From positions 17,918,001 through 17,982,000 of the forward strand of contig OX579637.1 of assembly GCA_951230915.1 (NCBI GenBank): 64,000 bases of DNA, read 5' to 3'. The stretch comes from Antitrichia curtipendula (Eukaryota; Streptophyta; Bryopsida; Hypnales; Leucodontaceae). The first letter of the stretch is position 1. Every line of letters starts with the position of its first letter. The notes under the pieces were generated by a model. That model had not been told where the DNA came from. It saw nothing but the letters and a program-made list of their open reading frames with translations, and ran no database searches. Of the stretch, positions 34,153 to 46,765 are shown one piece after another. A program made the translations under genes and the position numbers.

Positions 34153-35442
34153 ATGGAGGACGGGGATAACCGACGAAATTCAGATGCAGCGCCAGCTCCA
34201 TTCAGGGGAGGATTGGAGCAGAGAGCTTATGATGCTATCGAGAAAGACATTAAAGAGGTTCAGAGCAATTCTCCCTTATTTCTACAGCTGCAAGCTTTAA
34301 TAAGTCTGCAATTTACTGTTATCCTAAACTACTTTTCTTTAATTTATTTGTGATTTGCATTCGAACCTTTATAACCTCCTTCAAATCAATTATCAGATAA
34401 CCTCCTGTGTTTCCTGGAGATGAACAATTGATTATCCCCTGGTGGTATTTGTTACCCTGCAGTTCTTGATGGAGATCCAGAATGAAAAAAGTCTGAGTCG
34501 TTTTCGTTCTGAGTACGAAAAACTTCACCGTGCATTTGTGAAACAGCATGGTAATAAACTTGGGTGGGCACCTGAGGTTCAGTCAGTTTACTTTGTTGCT
34601 TCAATGCTTCAATGACTCATAGCTATATATTGCAAGATGCAGTTACAACAATATAAGCTTGTACATTTTAAATGTTCATTCAGCATCATACTGGACACAG
34701 AATATGAGAAAAAATTGCACAAACAATGCCAAGAACTCAGGAATGAAATTTCAAAAAAATCTAAGAAGATGAGCACAGCAATGAAGCTGAATGAGGACGA
34801 CCATGCTACAATACAGTCTCTAAAATATGAAATCAACAAAAACTGGGTCTTGGTGGATGACTCTCGAGAAAAGGAAGCAGAAAGTAAAGAAAGAAACAAG
34901 TACCAAGCAAAAAATACGTTTATCATGTTTGATAAATTCTAAGAATTCATATATTCCAGAGGAACATCATGCTGTGTCTAATACCAACCAACTCTATTTG
35001 AAATTAACATGTGGAAGACCTTGGTGATGGTTTCAGTGTGCTAAAGATCGAGATTTCTGATTTGAGTGATATTTTAGAGAGTGGTCAAACCAAAACCATG
35101 GCTGAAGATACACAGGTAGTTTTGGGGGCATGCTTATTGATACTATTTGATAAGTATATGTCCAATTCAATTTTGATTTATTTTGAAGAACTTGAGACAG
35201 TTTTATTATTCAGTCCAAGAACCTCTAATGATTACTGGTAAACAGGTTTGGGATCTAGAGGTTGTCAAAACCAGAATTACAAAAGAAAGAGACATCCAGT
35301 TCGGCCAACTCCAGGACCTAAGGAAGGACCTGGATGAATGGAATGACAGAGTTCAATCATCAGAACATGAGAGAATCAACCTGGAACATGAGTTGGGACT
35401 GCTCAAGGACGAGTTCAGTGCCAAGAAAATAGAATGTGACAG
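34153..35442 (+). CDS. CFAP58: CFAP58/CCDC147-like flagellar coiled-coil protein, N-terminal exons
   Basis: Five exons join with matching phases: 34153-34257, 34463-34550, 34701-34899, 35037-35115 and 35246-35442. Each has GT at its donor and AG at its acceptor, except that the first donor (GAG/GTTCAG) is weak. The joined protein starts MEDGDNRRNSDAAP and contains blocks shared with animal and algal CFAP58: EKSLSRFRSEYEKLH, EYEKKLHKQCQELRNEI, MKLNEDDHATIQSLK and RITKERDIQF. CFAP58 family proteins are coiled-coil components of motile cilia and flagella. No stop interrupts the joined 222 codons. The remaining exons, which in the family encode another 600 or more residues, must lie downstream, but none was found before the window ends; the long intron includes the assembly gap. 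If the assembly is right, the gene may be truncated here. Confidence 0.8.
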
Positions 35443-36812
35443 GTATTGATGCAACACAATCTCCTAGCTTAAGGAAGTATATCGATCACCTTCTCATTAA
35501 GCACTTTCACAGATTTTCACTATTTTCGTATTCTAAATCAAAATTTCCTGTCCCCTATATACTCAAATCTTCCATATTGCATTCACTCCTTTCGAAAGCC
35601 CTTCATAACAAACATGAATGTTCCAAAATTTACTCCATAGGAATGAAAAAATCTAATCTAAAAGTTTCTTGAGTAATCAGTTCTAATGCAATCACTTTGA
35701 CACATTGTAACTGTTTTTAGAGTATTTACTAGACAAACTTTGTACTAGATATTGTGAAAAAATCAACTAAAGACAATGATTATTATAAATCATTATATTA
35801 ATTATTTAGCATTCTTATTGAATTCTATGCAAAAATTCAAGTTTAAATTTATTTATGTATCTTGCGAACCTGAATTTTTTCATAGAATTAAAGTTGTGTC
35901 AATATATCAATTTAAATTAATATTCTATTAATGCTTCTATAAGTAGTGATTATTTCATTAGCAATTCTATAAATAATATTTTAATACTAGTACTAATAAT
36001 TATATTAGGAGTAATATTCAATTAATATATTAATAATAATTAGATTAATCTGACCTCAAGTTTTTATTGTTGTTCTATATATTTAAGAATGACAAGATAA
36101 TTTTGGTTAGAATAAATAAAATAGTAGAGAAGATTCTACAAAACATTGCTATCAAGTATGGTTCTATTCATATATTTCACTTCACGTTCTTACTAAGTTA
36201 GAATTTGCAATAAAATAACAAGAATTATTAGATTACATGAATTAAAATGAATACATGTGTATAATAAATAGTTTTTTTAATCCACTTTTGAAAGTAATAA
36301 ATAAATTCTTGTTCTTCATCATTCTGTATTTAATCTTGATTGCAACTATTTAATAAAATCAATTAATTAAAGATTAAATAGAACTCATGATAATTTCAAA
36401 TTAGTGCCTTATTCAAAATTTTGAAAAATAATCTATTCAAAGAACAAATTGAAACTACGGTATGTAACTAAAATTGGAAGAGATGGTTCCAAAATTAATA
36501 CACATTCTTGCAAAAATTAATTAACACTCCTAATTAAGTTTCTAAAAGCAAAATTGCATTGCTAAATTTTTTGCAATATGTGCAAAAATTTTATTATAAT
36601 TTTGAAATTTGTCAAGTACTTAATTAATATGATACAAAATGTAATCGTCCAAAAAGAGTTGTAAATAATACAAAACTCTTATAGTATGAAGAATTAAAGT
36701 TTACAGATCCTAGTGAGCAAAGGCAAAATAATTTATTATTTTAAGTTTTAAACACTCTAATATTCAATTTATAATCTAAGAAATTATTTTCCACACATTT
36801 TCATTGCTATTC
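35443..36812. other. intron or intergenic DNA after CFAP58 exon 5
   Basis: Strongly AT-rich DNA with no exon that continues CFAP58. It ends at the assembly gap. Confidence 0.5.
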
Positions 36813-37012
36813 NNNNNNNNNNNNNNNNNNNNNNNNNNNNNNNNNNNNNNNNNNNNNNNNNNNNNNNNNNNNNNNNNNNNNNNNNNNNNNNNNNNNNNNN
36901 NNNNNNNNNNNNNNNNNNNNNNNNNNNNNNNNNNNNNNNNNNNNNNNNNNNNNNNNNNNNNNNNNNNNNNNNNNNNNNNNNNNNNNNNNNNNNNNNNNNN
37001 NNNNNNNNNNNN
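36813..37012. other. assembly gap of 200 Ns
   Basis: Two hundred undetermined bases. The round number suggests a placeholder gap of unknown true length. Open frames crossing it are artefacts. Confidence 1.
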
Positions 37013-40000
37013 CAAGTCTTTTGCAAGCCTTCACTATGGACATCGACATGACTCCACAGGTTTCGAGGGCGCTTATGAGAATTGGGATCATGTGTAGTTG
37101 GATGTAATTACTTGTAATCACACGTTTAGTTGTGATCTTTGTATGGATTCATTGCTTGCTTAAATGCTTGTGTGACTAGTTCTTTGGCCGGGATGACAAC
37201 CAGGAGACACGCTTAAAACACCTTGCATACGATCCTTAAACTAACTTCGTGTTTGTTTGTTGATCATGGGTGCAAGTGAGGCGTGCCTCCTCAAGAAACG
37301 ATCACACCTTATTGTGTGCAAGTTCTCGAATCTGTCTTTGAAGTTTTGAAGTTTTGCTTAAACAGAAAGTTGCAGGAACTGTCTGGAATCGATTTGAGTA
37401 CAGTAACGTAAAAATAAAATGTTGTAGTAAATCTGTTGGAGCTAGCCAGTCTAATGGCTCGTTGCAATCTCTATTGATTACATGTTGAAGGAACGAGGGT
37501 GATTACATGTTGCTCACGGTTGTACTATACTTTGCAAATTAAACGATGAAGTTTCTTGACGAATCTTGTAATCATTTACAGCTTATGTAATAGTGAACGC
37601 ATCTGGTTGTGACTATAACTAGTGCCCACCCACCCTCCCGAACATGTATCATTCAAAATTATACAATATATATTATGATGCAAGTTACCACAGCTTGTAG
37701 AATGTATAGTATAGGAAGTTGGATGCATTAAGGTAATGCCATTATGGCTTCACTGAAGAAAGGATCACCCTGCCTTATAATCAACAGTTACTTGTCTTGT
37801 AAGAATAAAGAGTGGGAAGAGTTGACCGCATTCACTAAAATTGTGGAAGAAGGAAGGCAATATAACGCGTAGATGTAAAAGTTTTGATCATGAAATGACA
37901 GAAAGTACCCAGTCTTGGGGTGACTTGACAAGTAACATATCTCTCTCTCTCTCATCTTACCTTAAGGTCAAGCATGACTTTATTTGCATGTACCGGATGA
38001 AAACTTCATCTAATTATTTTTGACATACTTCTAGTGACCCAAATTTGCTTGATTTGAAAACCATACAAATTTCCAGAAATCTATGAAGGTGTAAAATTTC
38101 TTAGAGTTTATTTACAATTTAAAGAGCCAAATCAAGTGTGGACTTCACTAAAATTTTAGAAATGGTAGCTTTGGATGTATGCCATTTCAAACAATTAACT
38201 GAAATTGCAAATTAAAAAAATGGATTCTAATACTACTATAGTAGCTTAAGTTTAATACATTTGCCATGCCTAAGTTAAATATACAATAGCCTAAATTTAA
38301 TTTATATATTAAAAAAAATATATATGCATGGACATATGGATATAAAGACATGTAGCCAATCTTTTAATTAAAGATTTAAATGTACTTCGTAAAGGACAAA
38401 AGTACAAATTTTGATTTAAAAAATGGAGTGAATAATATACATCACTAAAGAATTTTATAATAATAGCAATAGAAAAATGAAATTTAAAATAAAAAATAAA
38501 AAATAAATTGGATTACAAAATCAAATTTATATGAAGTGCTTAAAAAACAAATGACCATCTAAATATACAGGAGGGTATAAAGTAATTTCATAGTAGTTGT
38601 TGCATGCATTCTACAATAAAAATTATTGTAGTCTTTAACTAGACTTTAATTTCAATTTTAAATGTTTAAATTCATCAAAGTACTGTTAAGAGAGGGAAAT
38701 TGCAAGAAATACATGTACTATTTGTTAAATTTTTTTTGCTGTACCAAAAAGAAAACTACTAGAATAAATTTTCTTAAATAAAAAATTACTGATGTTTAGT
38801 ATAACATCAAATATAATGTTCTTCCTAAAATTTAGGCCTATAAAAAAATTCTCTAAATGTTCTACATAAAATAGAGAAACTTAAAATTACAAGACTAGAT
38901 ACTTCCATGTTTTTATTCTAAAAATTAAAAACAACTTTCAAAAACATAAAATAACATGCAACCATTACTTTCAATCTACATGGATTGTATTCTACTAGTA
39001 ACATCTTGATTGATTAAAATTCTACAATCTATGAGCTGATACAAAGATAACATACTTTGAATACATATATAAGATAGAAAAATTCTAATTAAAAAAAATA
39101 TTGATCAAGTTATCATATCCTTGTAGATGACCTCAAATTTTATATTCAGTTTAAATTTATATTTTTGGATACAAAAATAGAACTAAAAACCTTTCAAATG
39201 ATTGTAAGGATGAGATATTAAATTCCAATTGTTGATACTTTAAAAATGTTAAATTTTTATGGATAAATTAAAAAATTAACTAATATGTATAATAGTCTTA
39301 TCTTCAAAACAAATTTGAAATCTTGAAATTAAAAGTTGTTTTGATTTCTAAAAAACAAAACAAAACAAACATATATTGTTGTGCAAAAGTGACAAAAAAT
39401 AAGACAAGCATTTTTTACAATTGTTTGATTAAAAGATTAGAATTTGAGAGGTTTATTTTCAAAATGACCTATTTTTCTACTAGAAAAATAATCAATTTTT
39501 CTAAACCAAAAGGGGGGGTCTACACCTTGTGATTGTTGATATTTATTCTTGCTTTTTTTTCCATCATATAATCCTCTTTTAATAAATAAAAATTATTATT
39601 AATTTTTATAAAACTTCGTTTAACAGGTGTCTTGCATATAATTATAATTATTGGAATAAAAACACTTCTAGAGTATTTATTGTGTGAGGCCTACATTGTA
39701 TGCTAAGGTTTAAGATACAAGAGAATACATGATGTTAACTCTGCCATTCAAAGTAGGTCTAATCTGATGTGGCCCATAAGCTTGACCGTAGGGTTTGGGT
39801 TTGCCTTGGCAACTTGGCCACTTACGTTACAAACCTCCAACCCAGCTTACTTGCTCTCTTTTCCAACTCACCCAAAGTGCCCTTGTAGTATTTAACTTCT
39901 AGTAACACCAAGGGTCATGATCTTTTAACACTACAAATGCCATGCATTGCAACATTTGTTAGGTTCCAATTCTAGTAATAAGATTTCTCCATCGCCCTAT

Positions 40001-40404
40001 AACTTCCAACATTTAATTCGAACAAGACACCAAACATGTCATTTGATTACATAAAGTAGAACTTTCATTGATGTCCAAACACTCACTAGTGGTACTATCC
40101 TACTCGTGCTAATCAAGATTGTCTTGTTGGACGTAATTTTATGTTTTAGCGTCTAATAGATGTTTGACGTTGCATATTGTACATGACAAATGTCGAGTAT
40201 GCATGACATTTTTGGCTCTGATTGTTAATTTGAACATTAGGAACATTGCTTTAATTCTAATATTAACTTTAGAATGTTATAGGTGTTGACTGCCCGTCCA
40301 CACTTCAATAAAATGCAACTTTAATAAGTCAAAATTATAAATGGGAGAGTAATTTATTTTAAAAAAAACTTGACAATTACCTCTATTAGATGGACGAGGA
40401 TCTA
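37013..40404. other. non-coding, AT-rich DNA
   Basis: No gene, RNA or transposon protein recognised in 3.4 kb. A short TC microsatellite occurs near 37941-37952. Confidence 0.45.
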
Positions 40405-40475
40405 CTAGATGTATGACAACATCATGTTTGTTGCGTTGTCATACATCCTAGTTGTCGGGGAAGACAACCAGGATG
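40405..40475. repeat. overlapping inverted repeats
   Basis: Perfect 13-bp arms GATGTATGACAAC (40408-40420) and its complement (40435-40447) flank a 14-base loop. A second hairpin uses CATCCTAGTTGTC (40444-40456) and GACAACCAGGATG (40463-40475), 12 of 13 pairing, with a 6-base loop. The word GACAACCAGG also appears near 37193 and at 41655-41664. These look like remnants of palindromic transposon ends. Confidence 0.6.
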
Positions 40476-41441
40476 CTAACCGCGCTTGAATTGTACCTAG
40501 CTTCCCACTAGGCCCAATCAATCTCATTTTAGGGTTCATTGTAGGATTTACACCATAGTCTAGTGTGAAGTAGATATCATCCGACTGGTATCAAGGAATA
40601 CACAAGCATTTTATGGTATTACAAACTTCACCGCACATGGTTACTATGGCTCACCGTAGCACTATTCGGAAAGTGAGGAGGAAGACCACCCCTCTTCATA
40701 GTATTTTGTATAGGATTTGATTGACACCTCCATCCTAGGGGTCTCTAAAACATCCAAGACCCTCCCATCTATGGAGTCCATCCAATTCCAAAATTGTTCC
40801 TCAAAGCCCTTTTCAATCCTCCTATTGGCATAAAATTTAGCTTTAGAATCTAAATCTAAAATGCAATATCATTTTTGTGATCTACTTTTTATATCACCTT
40901 AGACTATTCACTTACTCCAAAGCAACAAGTGTTTGGAGTTATGGCCTTCCAAAGATTTGAATTCTATAGATTTGAGGTATGGTTCTTTAGAAATTTTCCC
41001 TCTTTGGATGCCTAAACCCTTTAGATCATATATTAGCTCCTTGAAAGACTTAAATTCTATAAATCTTGTCTCATTAGCTTTTCCATGGTATGTGGCATAT
41101 GCCCTATTTGGATTAGGGGATCCTCTCGGAATCCCTACTCTTACATCTTTTATTTTTCATCGTGCGGCTGAGACATTGGCAACTTTGAAGAGCCGTAACT
41201 TTTGACTTTTAGATTGGATCCTCACACTCTTTAGAAACATGGATGCTTCTTTTTACTAGCTTTCCAAGCATATATAGCAGACCATCCAATTTGTCCTGAC
41301 AAGAGCACTATGATACTCTATTTGCTCAAAACTTCCCATTTTTTTCACCTAGTCACTTCTAATGCCTAGGAATACACCTTGAATATTCTCCTTGCTCACC
41401 AAAGTGAAATGAGTATACCTTAGAGTGAGGATTTTAACATA
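40476..41441. other. non-coding DNA before the MITE
   Basis: The open segment at 40933-41205 (plus) has no recognised domain and reads as chance. Nothing else was seen. Confidence 0.4.
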
Positions 41442-41656
41442 CTCTATAAGAAATCTGCGCTTTTGGTGCCGTTTTGTAATTTTTTTAAATGGATTTTAGG
41501 TGATGTCTATTGCAACAAACCCATATTTTTATGTCTACATTGATATTATGTTGGACACGTTGTTGACATAAAAATATGGGTTGTTGCATTGGATGTCGCC
41601 AAAAACCCGTTTAAAAAATGACTAAACGTCATCTAAAATGTGGATTTCTTGTAGTG
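41442..41656. mobile_element. CACTA-type MITE with long inverted repeats
   Basis: The 215-bp element has arms of about 95 bp that pair with few mismatches, for example AACAAACCCATATTTTTATGTC on the left (about 41515-41536) and its complement on the right. The right terminus, read inwards, is CACTACAAGAAA, the classic end of CACTA (CMC/En-Spm) transposons; the left terminus is CTCTATAAGAAA. Flanking triplets are ATA on the left and ACA on the right, a near match to a 3-bp target-site duplication. There is no coding capacity. Confidence 0.8.
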
Positions 41657-42721
41657 ACAACCAGGTCCTCCCTTGCCATCTATGGACTTGGTTGTTGGAT
41701 CTTGACTTTGATAAAGCATGACACGTTCTTCTACAATTGTTAAAGCGTGATGTCTCGCGCCCTCAACAACAAGATGGCTTAGCCTTGTCCTTATATTGTT
41801 TTATAGAATGGTTGTTTCTTATCCAGGGTTGCTATTTTGTAAGCCTTTGAGCACGGGGCTATGAGCCTACGAGCGTGAACGTGTTAGCTTGTGAGCCATT
41901 GAGCATATCTTTTTTGGTTTAGAAATTGACAAGGAACCTATAACCATGGACTTCTGAATATTGACTTCACCTCTCAATGTAGGATGAGAAACTAAAAAAT
42001 GGTCATACATTTTTTTTATTGAATAGAAAATTCAATTGATTTATAGTAAAATTGATTGCAAATTTTTTTATAATATTTTAACCTTATTATAAAGAAAAAA
42101 ATACTTCATCCATGAGTCACTTTGTAGAGCCTTTAGACAACTTTGTCTTCTTTACTAATGATGTTAATTTCATCCATTAAAATAATTCCTTTTTAGGAGA
42201 ACATTGAACTAATGGAACATTTTTTTCACTCATATGCAGTTATAAAATGTTTGTAAATTGAGTGATAAATAAAAAGCCTTCAAATCCATGGTCATATGTT
42301 GTTCCTACAAATCCTAAAAATGAATGTTTTCAATATTATATGTGCCTATCCGCACTAACCCTACAAATAGAGGTTAGTAGAGTTAGTGACATGTGATATG
42401 ATTTTGAAGAAATACTAAATGAACTTCTCATTTCATTGCCTTACTAATAATTATGAGTATTATATTATATACAACCTATAAATTTCTAAAAGAAGAAGCT
42501 TACAACATAAAAAAGTGAGGTGCAAAGAATACTATTGATTGAAGTATAGAAAACAACATATAATAAGTGATAAAATAAAATCTAGCATGTGCTCATGTCC
42601 AATGTACCAAGACAAAGAATCAAATAGAAGATGTAGACATAGATTGAGAGTTATGACTACTATCAGTTGATGATGTCTCCGTGTCTGATTCTAAGGCTGT
42701 CACATCCACAAACTGTAGAAC
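41657..42721. other. non-coding DNA
   Basis: AT-rich spacer with a short GAGC/GAGCCTACGAGC-rich tract near 41845-41910 that looks like a small degenerate repeat. No gene seen. Confidence 0.4.
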
Positions 42722-42922
42722 TCAAGGATCTATAGAATGAGACTTTTTCCGTGCAGGAAAAGTTTGCTGACATGCCATTGTTGAAGTTAAAGCGTGTGCA
42801 TATGATGGCAATATGTAGGTCTTCTCCGGACTTGGGAAAAATCCAAGTACAGTGAAAAAATGCTGATGAGATGCCACGTTAGAATTCATGCTGCCAATAA
42901 AGAATAAATAATTAGAAATCAT
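42722..42922 (-). CDS. probable last exon of copy 2
   Basis: Open segment with SMNSNVASHQHFFTVLGFFPSPEK ending TAG-like at 42722. Its position after the motif I exon suggests it is the 3' exon of the methyltransferase-like gene. Exon limits are not certain. Confidence 0.35.
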   Translation of the reverse strand: MISNYLFFIGSMNSNVASHQHFFTVLGFFPSPEKTYILPSYAHALTSTMACQQTFPARKKSHSIDP

Positions 42923-43043
42923 TTGAACATCTCAGACAAGATGCAACAAAGTAGTCCAGAAAACGTAATCGAAAAAAAATTGGTTTAGAATTATACACTT
43001 ATACATATGAATTTGAAAAAAATCAATGGAGCTATGGATAGAC

Positions 43044-44232
43044 TTACTTACTGAAACGAGGTTTCTTTACAATGTGGGGAATTTCAAGTTCCATAGTGTC
43101 CTCATCCTCAAAATGTAAAAAGACTGCTACAGTTGAATTTGGATCACTTGGAATTGCACAAATTATAGGGGCCAAAATAGCATCAAAGATGGCTTTGTCT
43201 TCCTCGAGTGCAACAATGTGCCTACTCAAAATCTTGCAGGCATGGACGGAGGCTCTTAAAACCAAAAACAATACAAAGTGGATTGTTAGGAAAAAGGGTT
43301 CAAAAAATAAAAGACAATATGAAAAAGAAGATTTGGAGAGAAACTAGCAAAGGCAAGAAGTATCACCTGTAGTAGTGCAGTCCAAAACGACATCTTTTGG
43401 AAATGAGCACGATTCTATGAACATTTGATAGAATCAAGGATCCTTCTCTCGCGTCCCTCTCTAAGGCTTGGAGTTGTTGTCCATGGTTAGAGTCTCACGC
43501 TTTGTAAAATTTTAAAGGATATCATCACGAGGGACATTCACCCCTAATTCAAGCAAGCTTGGGCTCGTCTAGAATTTGAACTTAGAAAGACCAATACCAA
43601 GCAAGTTCCGCACAAACAAGGCAATTTCAAAAACCTAAGTCTGGAATAATGAAGGAACATGAAAATGTTAAAACGATATAACATGCACAATGATAATCTA
43701 CAACTATAATTAAAAACCAAAGCCAGCTGCAAAGAGATTCATCCATATAATGAAAGACAAATAATTTTAGACACAACACAATATTATAGGGGAAAGGAAA
43801 ATTCTCAACAATGAAGGCATTTGGTAAGACAAGAATAAGTTGAAAAGCAATTACATACACTCCAAACAGAAAGGTAAAATGAATGTACCATTTGTGAAGG
43901 TGACACATGTGAGGCTAGATGTAACCAACTTGTTCCCCATCAATCCTTGATCTTCTCAAAGGAGTAAGTAGTAGCAAATCTGAGAATAGTGGCCTTTGTA
44001 ATGGCCTTTAGAAGATAAATGACAATTAGAGCTCCGCTGTCATGTAGATGACCATTGGCAAATTCAAAAACTACCTCTAGTAAGGCTAGGTTCTTCACAT
44101 TCTACTCGGAAATGCTGTTAGCAGGCACAAATAATTCTGGGATATGTAAATCCTCTGGCAGATCCACTAAAATTAGATCAAAGCGTGGTTTGTCACTCCT
44201 AATTTTCTTTGAAGAAGCGTACCTTCTCTCCC
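43044..44232 (-). CDS. methyltransferase-like exons of copy 2
   Basis: The first exon (about 44232-44021) reads KKIRSDKPRFDLILVDLPE and, after a TAG, NVKNLALLEVVFEFANGHL and SGALIV. It is followed by LLKAITKATILRFATTYSFEKIKD (44021-43950), a TGA and more sequence to about 43860. A second exon (about 43400-43353) has FPKDVVLDCTTTG, ending at a GTGATA donor, and a third (43271-43044) starts near SVHACKILSRHIVALEED. VLDCTTTG-x-SVHACK-x-RHIVALEED fits methyltransferase motif I (VLDxFxGxG) plus the helix and the acidic residue that binds the ribose of AdoMet. The DPPY tetrad is DLPE here. Confidence 0.6.
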
Positions 44233-44353
44233 TTATGCTGCAAAAGAATTTTCACGGTTAATAAACAAACTTAGGGAAAAATATCATAAGAAATTCATGA
44301 AGACAAATGATACTCCTCTCCTTATTGATGAAATTGATGATGTCGTAATACAC

Positions 44354-44878
44354 TTAGAGTAGAGGATCAACCATCACATCTGTAAGCAAAAAATTAAGGA
44401 TGAACTCAGAGATTGAAATCTCTAAGTCATTTAGAAGTTCAACGGTTGGAAGACCATGTACCATGCCACCATCATTGAGTGACACATAGTCCGCATCTTG
44501 CTTGGTACCTTGTGAAAAAGATTGCTGGTGTTCGGAGCTAGCGTCTTGAATAGTGGTTGGTTGCAGCTGTTGCTTTCTTTTCTTCCCCTTCCTTTTCTTT
44601 GCTGCTGATGCTTCCTTAGCCTCAATGAGTTTGAAGACCTTCTTCATGAATTTCTCTTTAGCCTTGTTCACTGCCTCTAAGTTCCTCAAAGCAATTTTCT
44701 TGTCAGCTTCTCCCTTCCTCTTCACAGCTTTAGCTCTCGCATCTTCATCAAGGGCAGCAAATTCATTATTGTACTCCTCCCTGCTATGAGAATTGATAGA
44801 AAGCTTGAGCTCCTCCTCAGGTTCTGGCGTGAACTTCGGTGGACAACAACTAGTCCTTCTTGACAATGTCTCAAACAT
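44354..44878 (-). CDS. charged linker exon of copy 2 with nuclear localisation signal
   Basis: This 174-residue segment starts MFETLSRRTSCCPPKFTPEPEEEL, continues as an Ala/Lys/Glu-rich helix (KAVKRKGEADKKIALRNLEAVNKAKE is split here as several helical turns) and has the basic cluster AAKKRKGKKRKQQ. It ends ITEFILNFLL-like followed by a stop. It links the ParB-like and methyltransferase-like parts. Its acidic and basic blocks suggest a disordered or coiled-coil linker targeted to the nucleus. Confidence 0.5.
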   Translation of the reverse strand: MFETLSRRTSCCPPKFTPEPEEELKLSINSHSREEYNNEFAALDEDARAKAVKRKGEADKKIALRNLEAVNKAKEKFMKKVFKLIEAKEASAAKKRKGKKRKQQLQPTTIQDASSEHQQSFSQGTKQDADYVSLNDGGMVHGLPTVELLNDLEISISEFILNFLLTDVMVDPLL

Positions 44879-46107
44879 TTTAGACCCAAATTCCTCAATC
44901 TATTTAGTGACTGAAATTAGTTTTGGAATTGGAAAAAGTTGCTCTAGTCATAATAAACGTCATGCACTACTAAAACAACAAGTGCATTTTCAAAATCAAT
45001 TACACTCATAAAAAATATTTATCGATGCATATCAACAAGCTTTCACCAAGAATGACTTCAACTCATTTTCCCTGACTGGCTTCATTGAAAACCTTCTTGC
45101 CTTTTGTGTTTCATTTGAGCTATTCTACCATTACAGCCACCTCACTTTGTGCTTACTGCGGACATTAGCAATTGCAATCATTTGCACCTTGTCCAAAGTC
45201 ATTTCTGGAGTAATATTTTGCGTCCTATGCTTCTCAATCTGTACCACAAAGAATTTGGAGTTACAACAATTTAGAAATGAATGAGAACTATAAATCACAT
45301 GAGGTAGTCAACATCATTATGTCTCTTTAAGGAGTTCACTCCCAAGTTGGGGATTAGCAACCGCTGTCAACTTGCCCAATTTCTGAATCAACTTGGATGT
45401 TGTATTCTTTGTAGCCAGTCTCATGGTCACCAAAATACCTTCTGGTGATTGATCCTCTTCTACAATATCTTCTTTGTACTTGTGAACTGCCAAATCAGCT
45501 GCTGCCGCTAACTCATACTGCTCAACAACAAAGAAATTAGCAAATGTTTCCATGAAACAGTCACACAAAAAATAAATAGAAGTTGTAGCTTAACAAGAAG
45601 TATTAACCAAAAAATGAAGGATGTAAAGACTTCAAGCAACATGGAGTACCAACTATTCCGAGTGTTTAAGGTGCATTGTGCCATCTTCGGTGTACTTAAA
45701 TGCTCCACAAATTTGTCCAAGGGAAGAACCCCATATTTTTGAACACGATATAACATGTATGGCCAAATTTGTTAAAATGAGACAAAATGGTCATTTTGAG
45801 ACATCAACCCTCAAACTGTTTTAGTGATTTTATCCTCGAGTCAAAGATAAAATGCAAGTGCAACCTTTGGGCAATCAAAGGTTTTTATATATATTAACAT
45901 ACGAAAGTTTCAAATTATCGAATAGTCTCAAAATTAAATAGTTATAACAATTTATCTTCGAGTCGAAGATAAAATTGAGACTACATTTTGTCTCATTTTA
46001 ATGAATATGGCCTTATGTGTACCAAATTTGTTTTGATAAACAAATTCTTGATATGTCTGAGAACTTCAAATAAATTACAATGAAATCAAAATTATGAATT
46101 GATGCAC

Positions 46108-46765
46108 TTACTGGTTAATATTATGCATGGCATGCATGACTTCACCAATTTTTCCCTTCGTCTCTAGGATTATAGAATCTGCCGAAATGTGCCAATCCCG
46201 GTCGTTGGCATGATTATGGAAAATGTAGGAAGACCACGCCAACAACCTATGGTTACCATCACACACAAAGAATTTGGAGGTTATATAATCCTCCAAGCTT
46301 GGTGTTGCCTAGAGTATGGCATTAAAGTCCTTGTTCTCAGCATTCCATAGTGGCCCCCATGCATCCTTTTCAGCCTCAGTTACTTGCTCAATCTCTCCTT
46401 GCTCGTTAGTGATTGAGATGTAAAACATGCTGGAACCATCTCGATACCCGTGCATAAATTCCTACTCAAGTCTCATAAGATCACATTGAAGCGCTGGCCC
46501 GCTCATAGGCATCACAACAAGACGATATAAAGGAATTTGCAATCAAGATATACAATGAGGTTTCAATCTCAAAGCCAAAATAGAGGCAACTAAATTCAAA
46601 TTCTATGCCTTCCAAAATGAATCCTCGATGATAAACTCCGTTTCCTAATTCTCCACATCTTATATAGAAGTGATCTTCTCTTGAATGTTCATTATCTCCA
46701 CCAATGTGAGCTCCTTCCAAAGTCTTAGAGAGTAAGCCAGTGGATATCCCTACTAATTCTTGCAA
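46108..46765 (-). CDS. ParB-like domain exons of copy 2
   Basis: Two frames join: 46765-46550 (GELGNGVYHRGFILEGIEF) and about 46545-46108. The second frame reads RLVVMPMSGPALQCDLMRLE, stop, EFMHGYRDGSSMFYISIT, AWGPLWNAEN, stop, then SKFFVCDGNHRLLAWSSYIF and ADSIILETKGKIGEVMHAMHNIN. The DGNHR motif, the following helix and a closing Asn match the ParB/Srx superfamily core. Two TAG codons sit where the frame otherwise continues. In the same superfamily, DndB-like and ParB-like proteins act on DNA; which role applies here is unknown. Confidence 0.6.

Noticed and set aside
36776..37121. Open frames over 36776-37121
   Set aside because: They run across the 200 undetermined bases and are artefacts.
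4275..46340. Alternative genetic code with TAA/TAG as Gln
   Set aside because: Several stops sit at positions expected to be Gln, but TGA is also used at Trp and Arg positions, frameshifts are common, and the one clean host gene (CFAP58-like) uses no internal stops.
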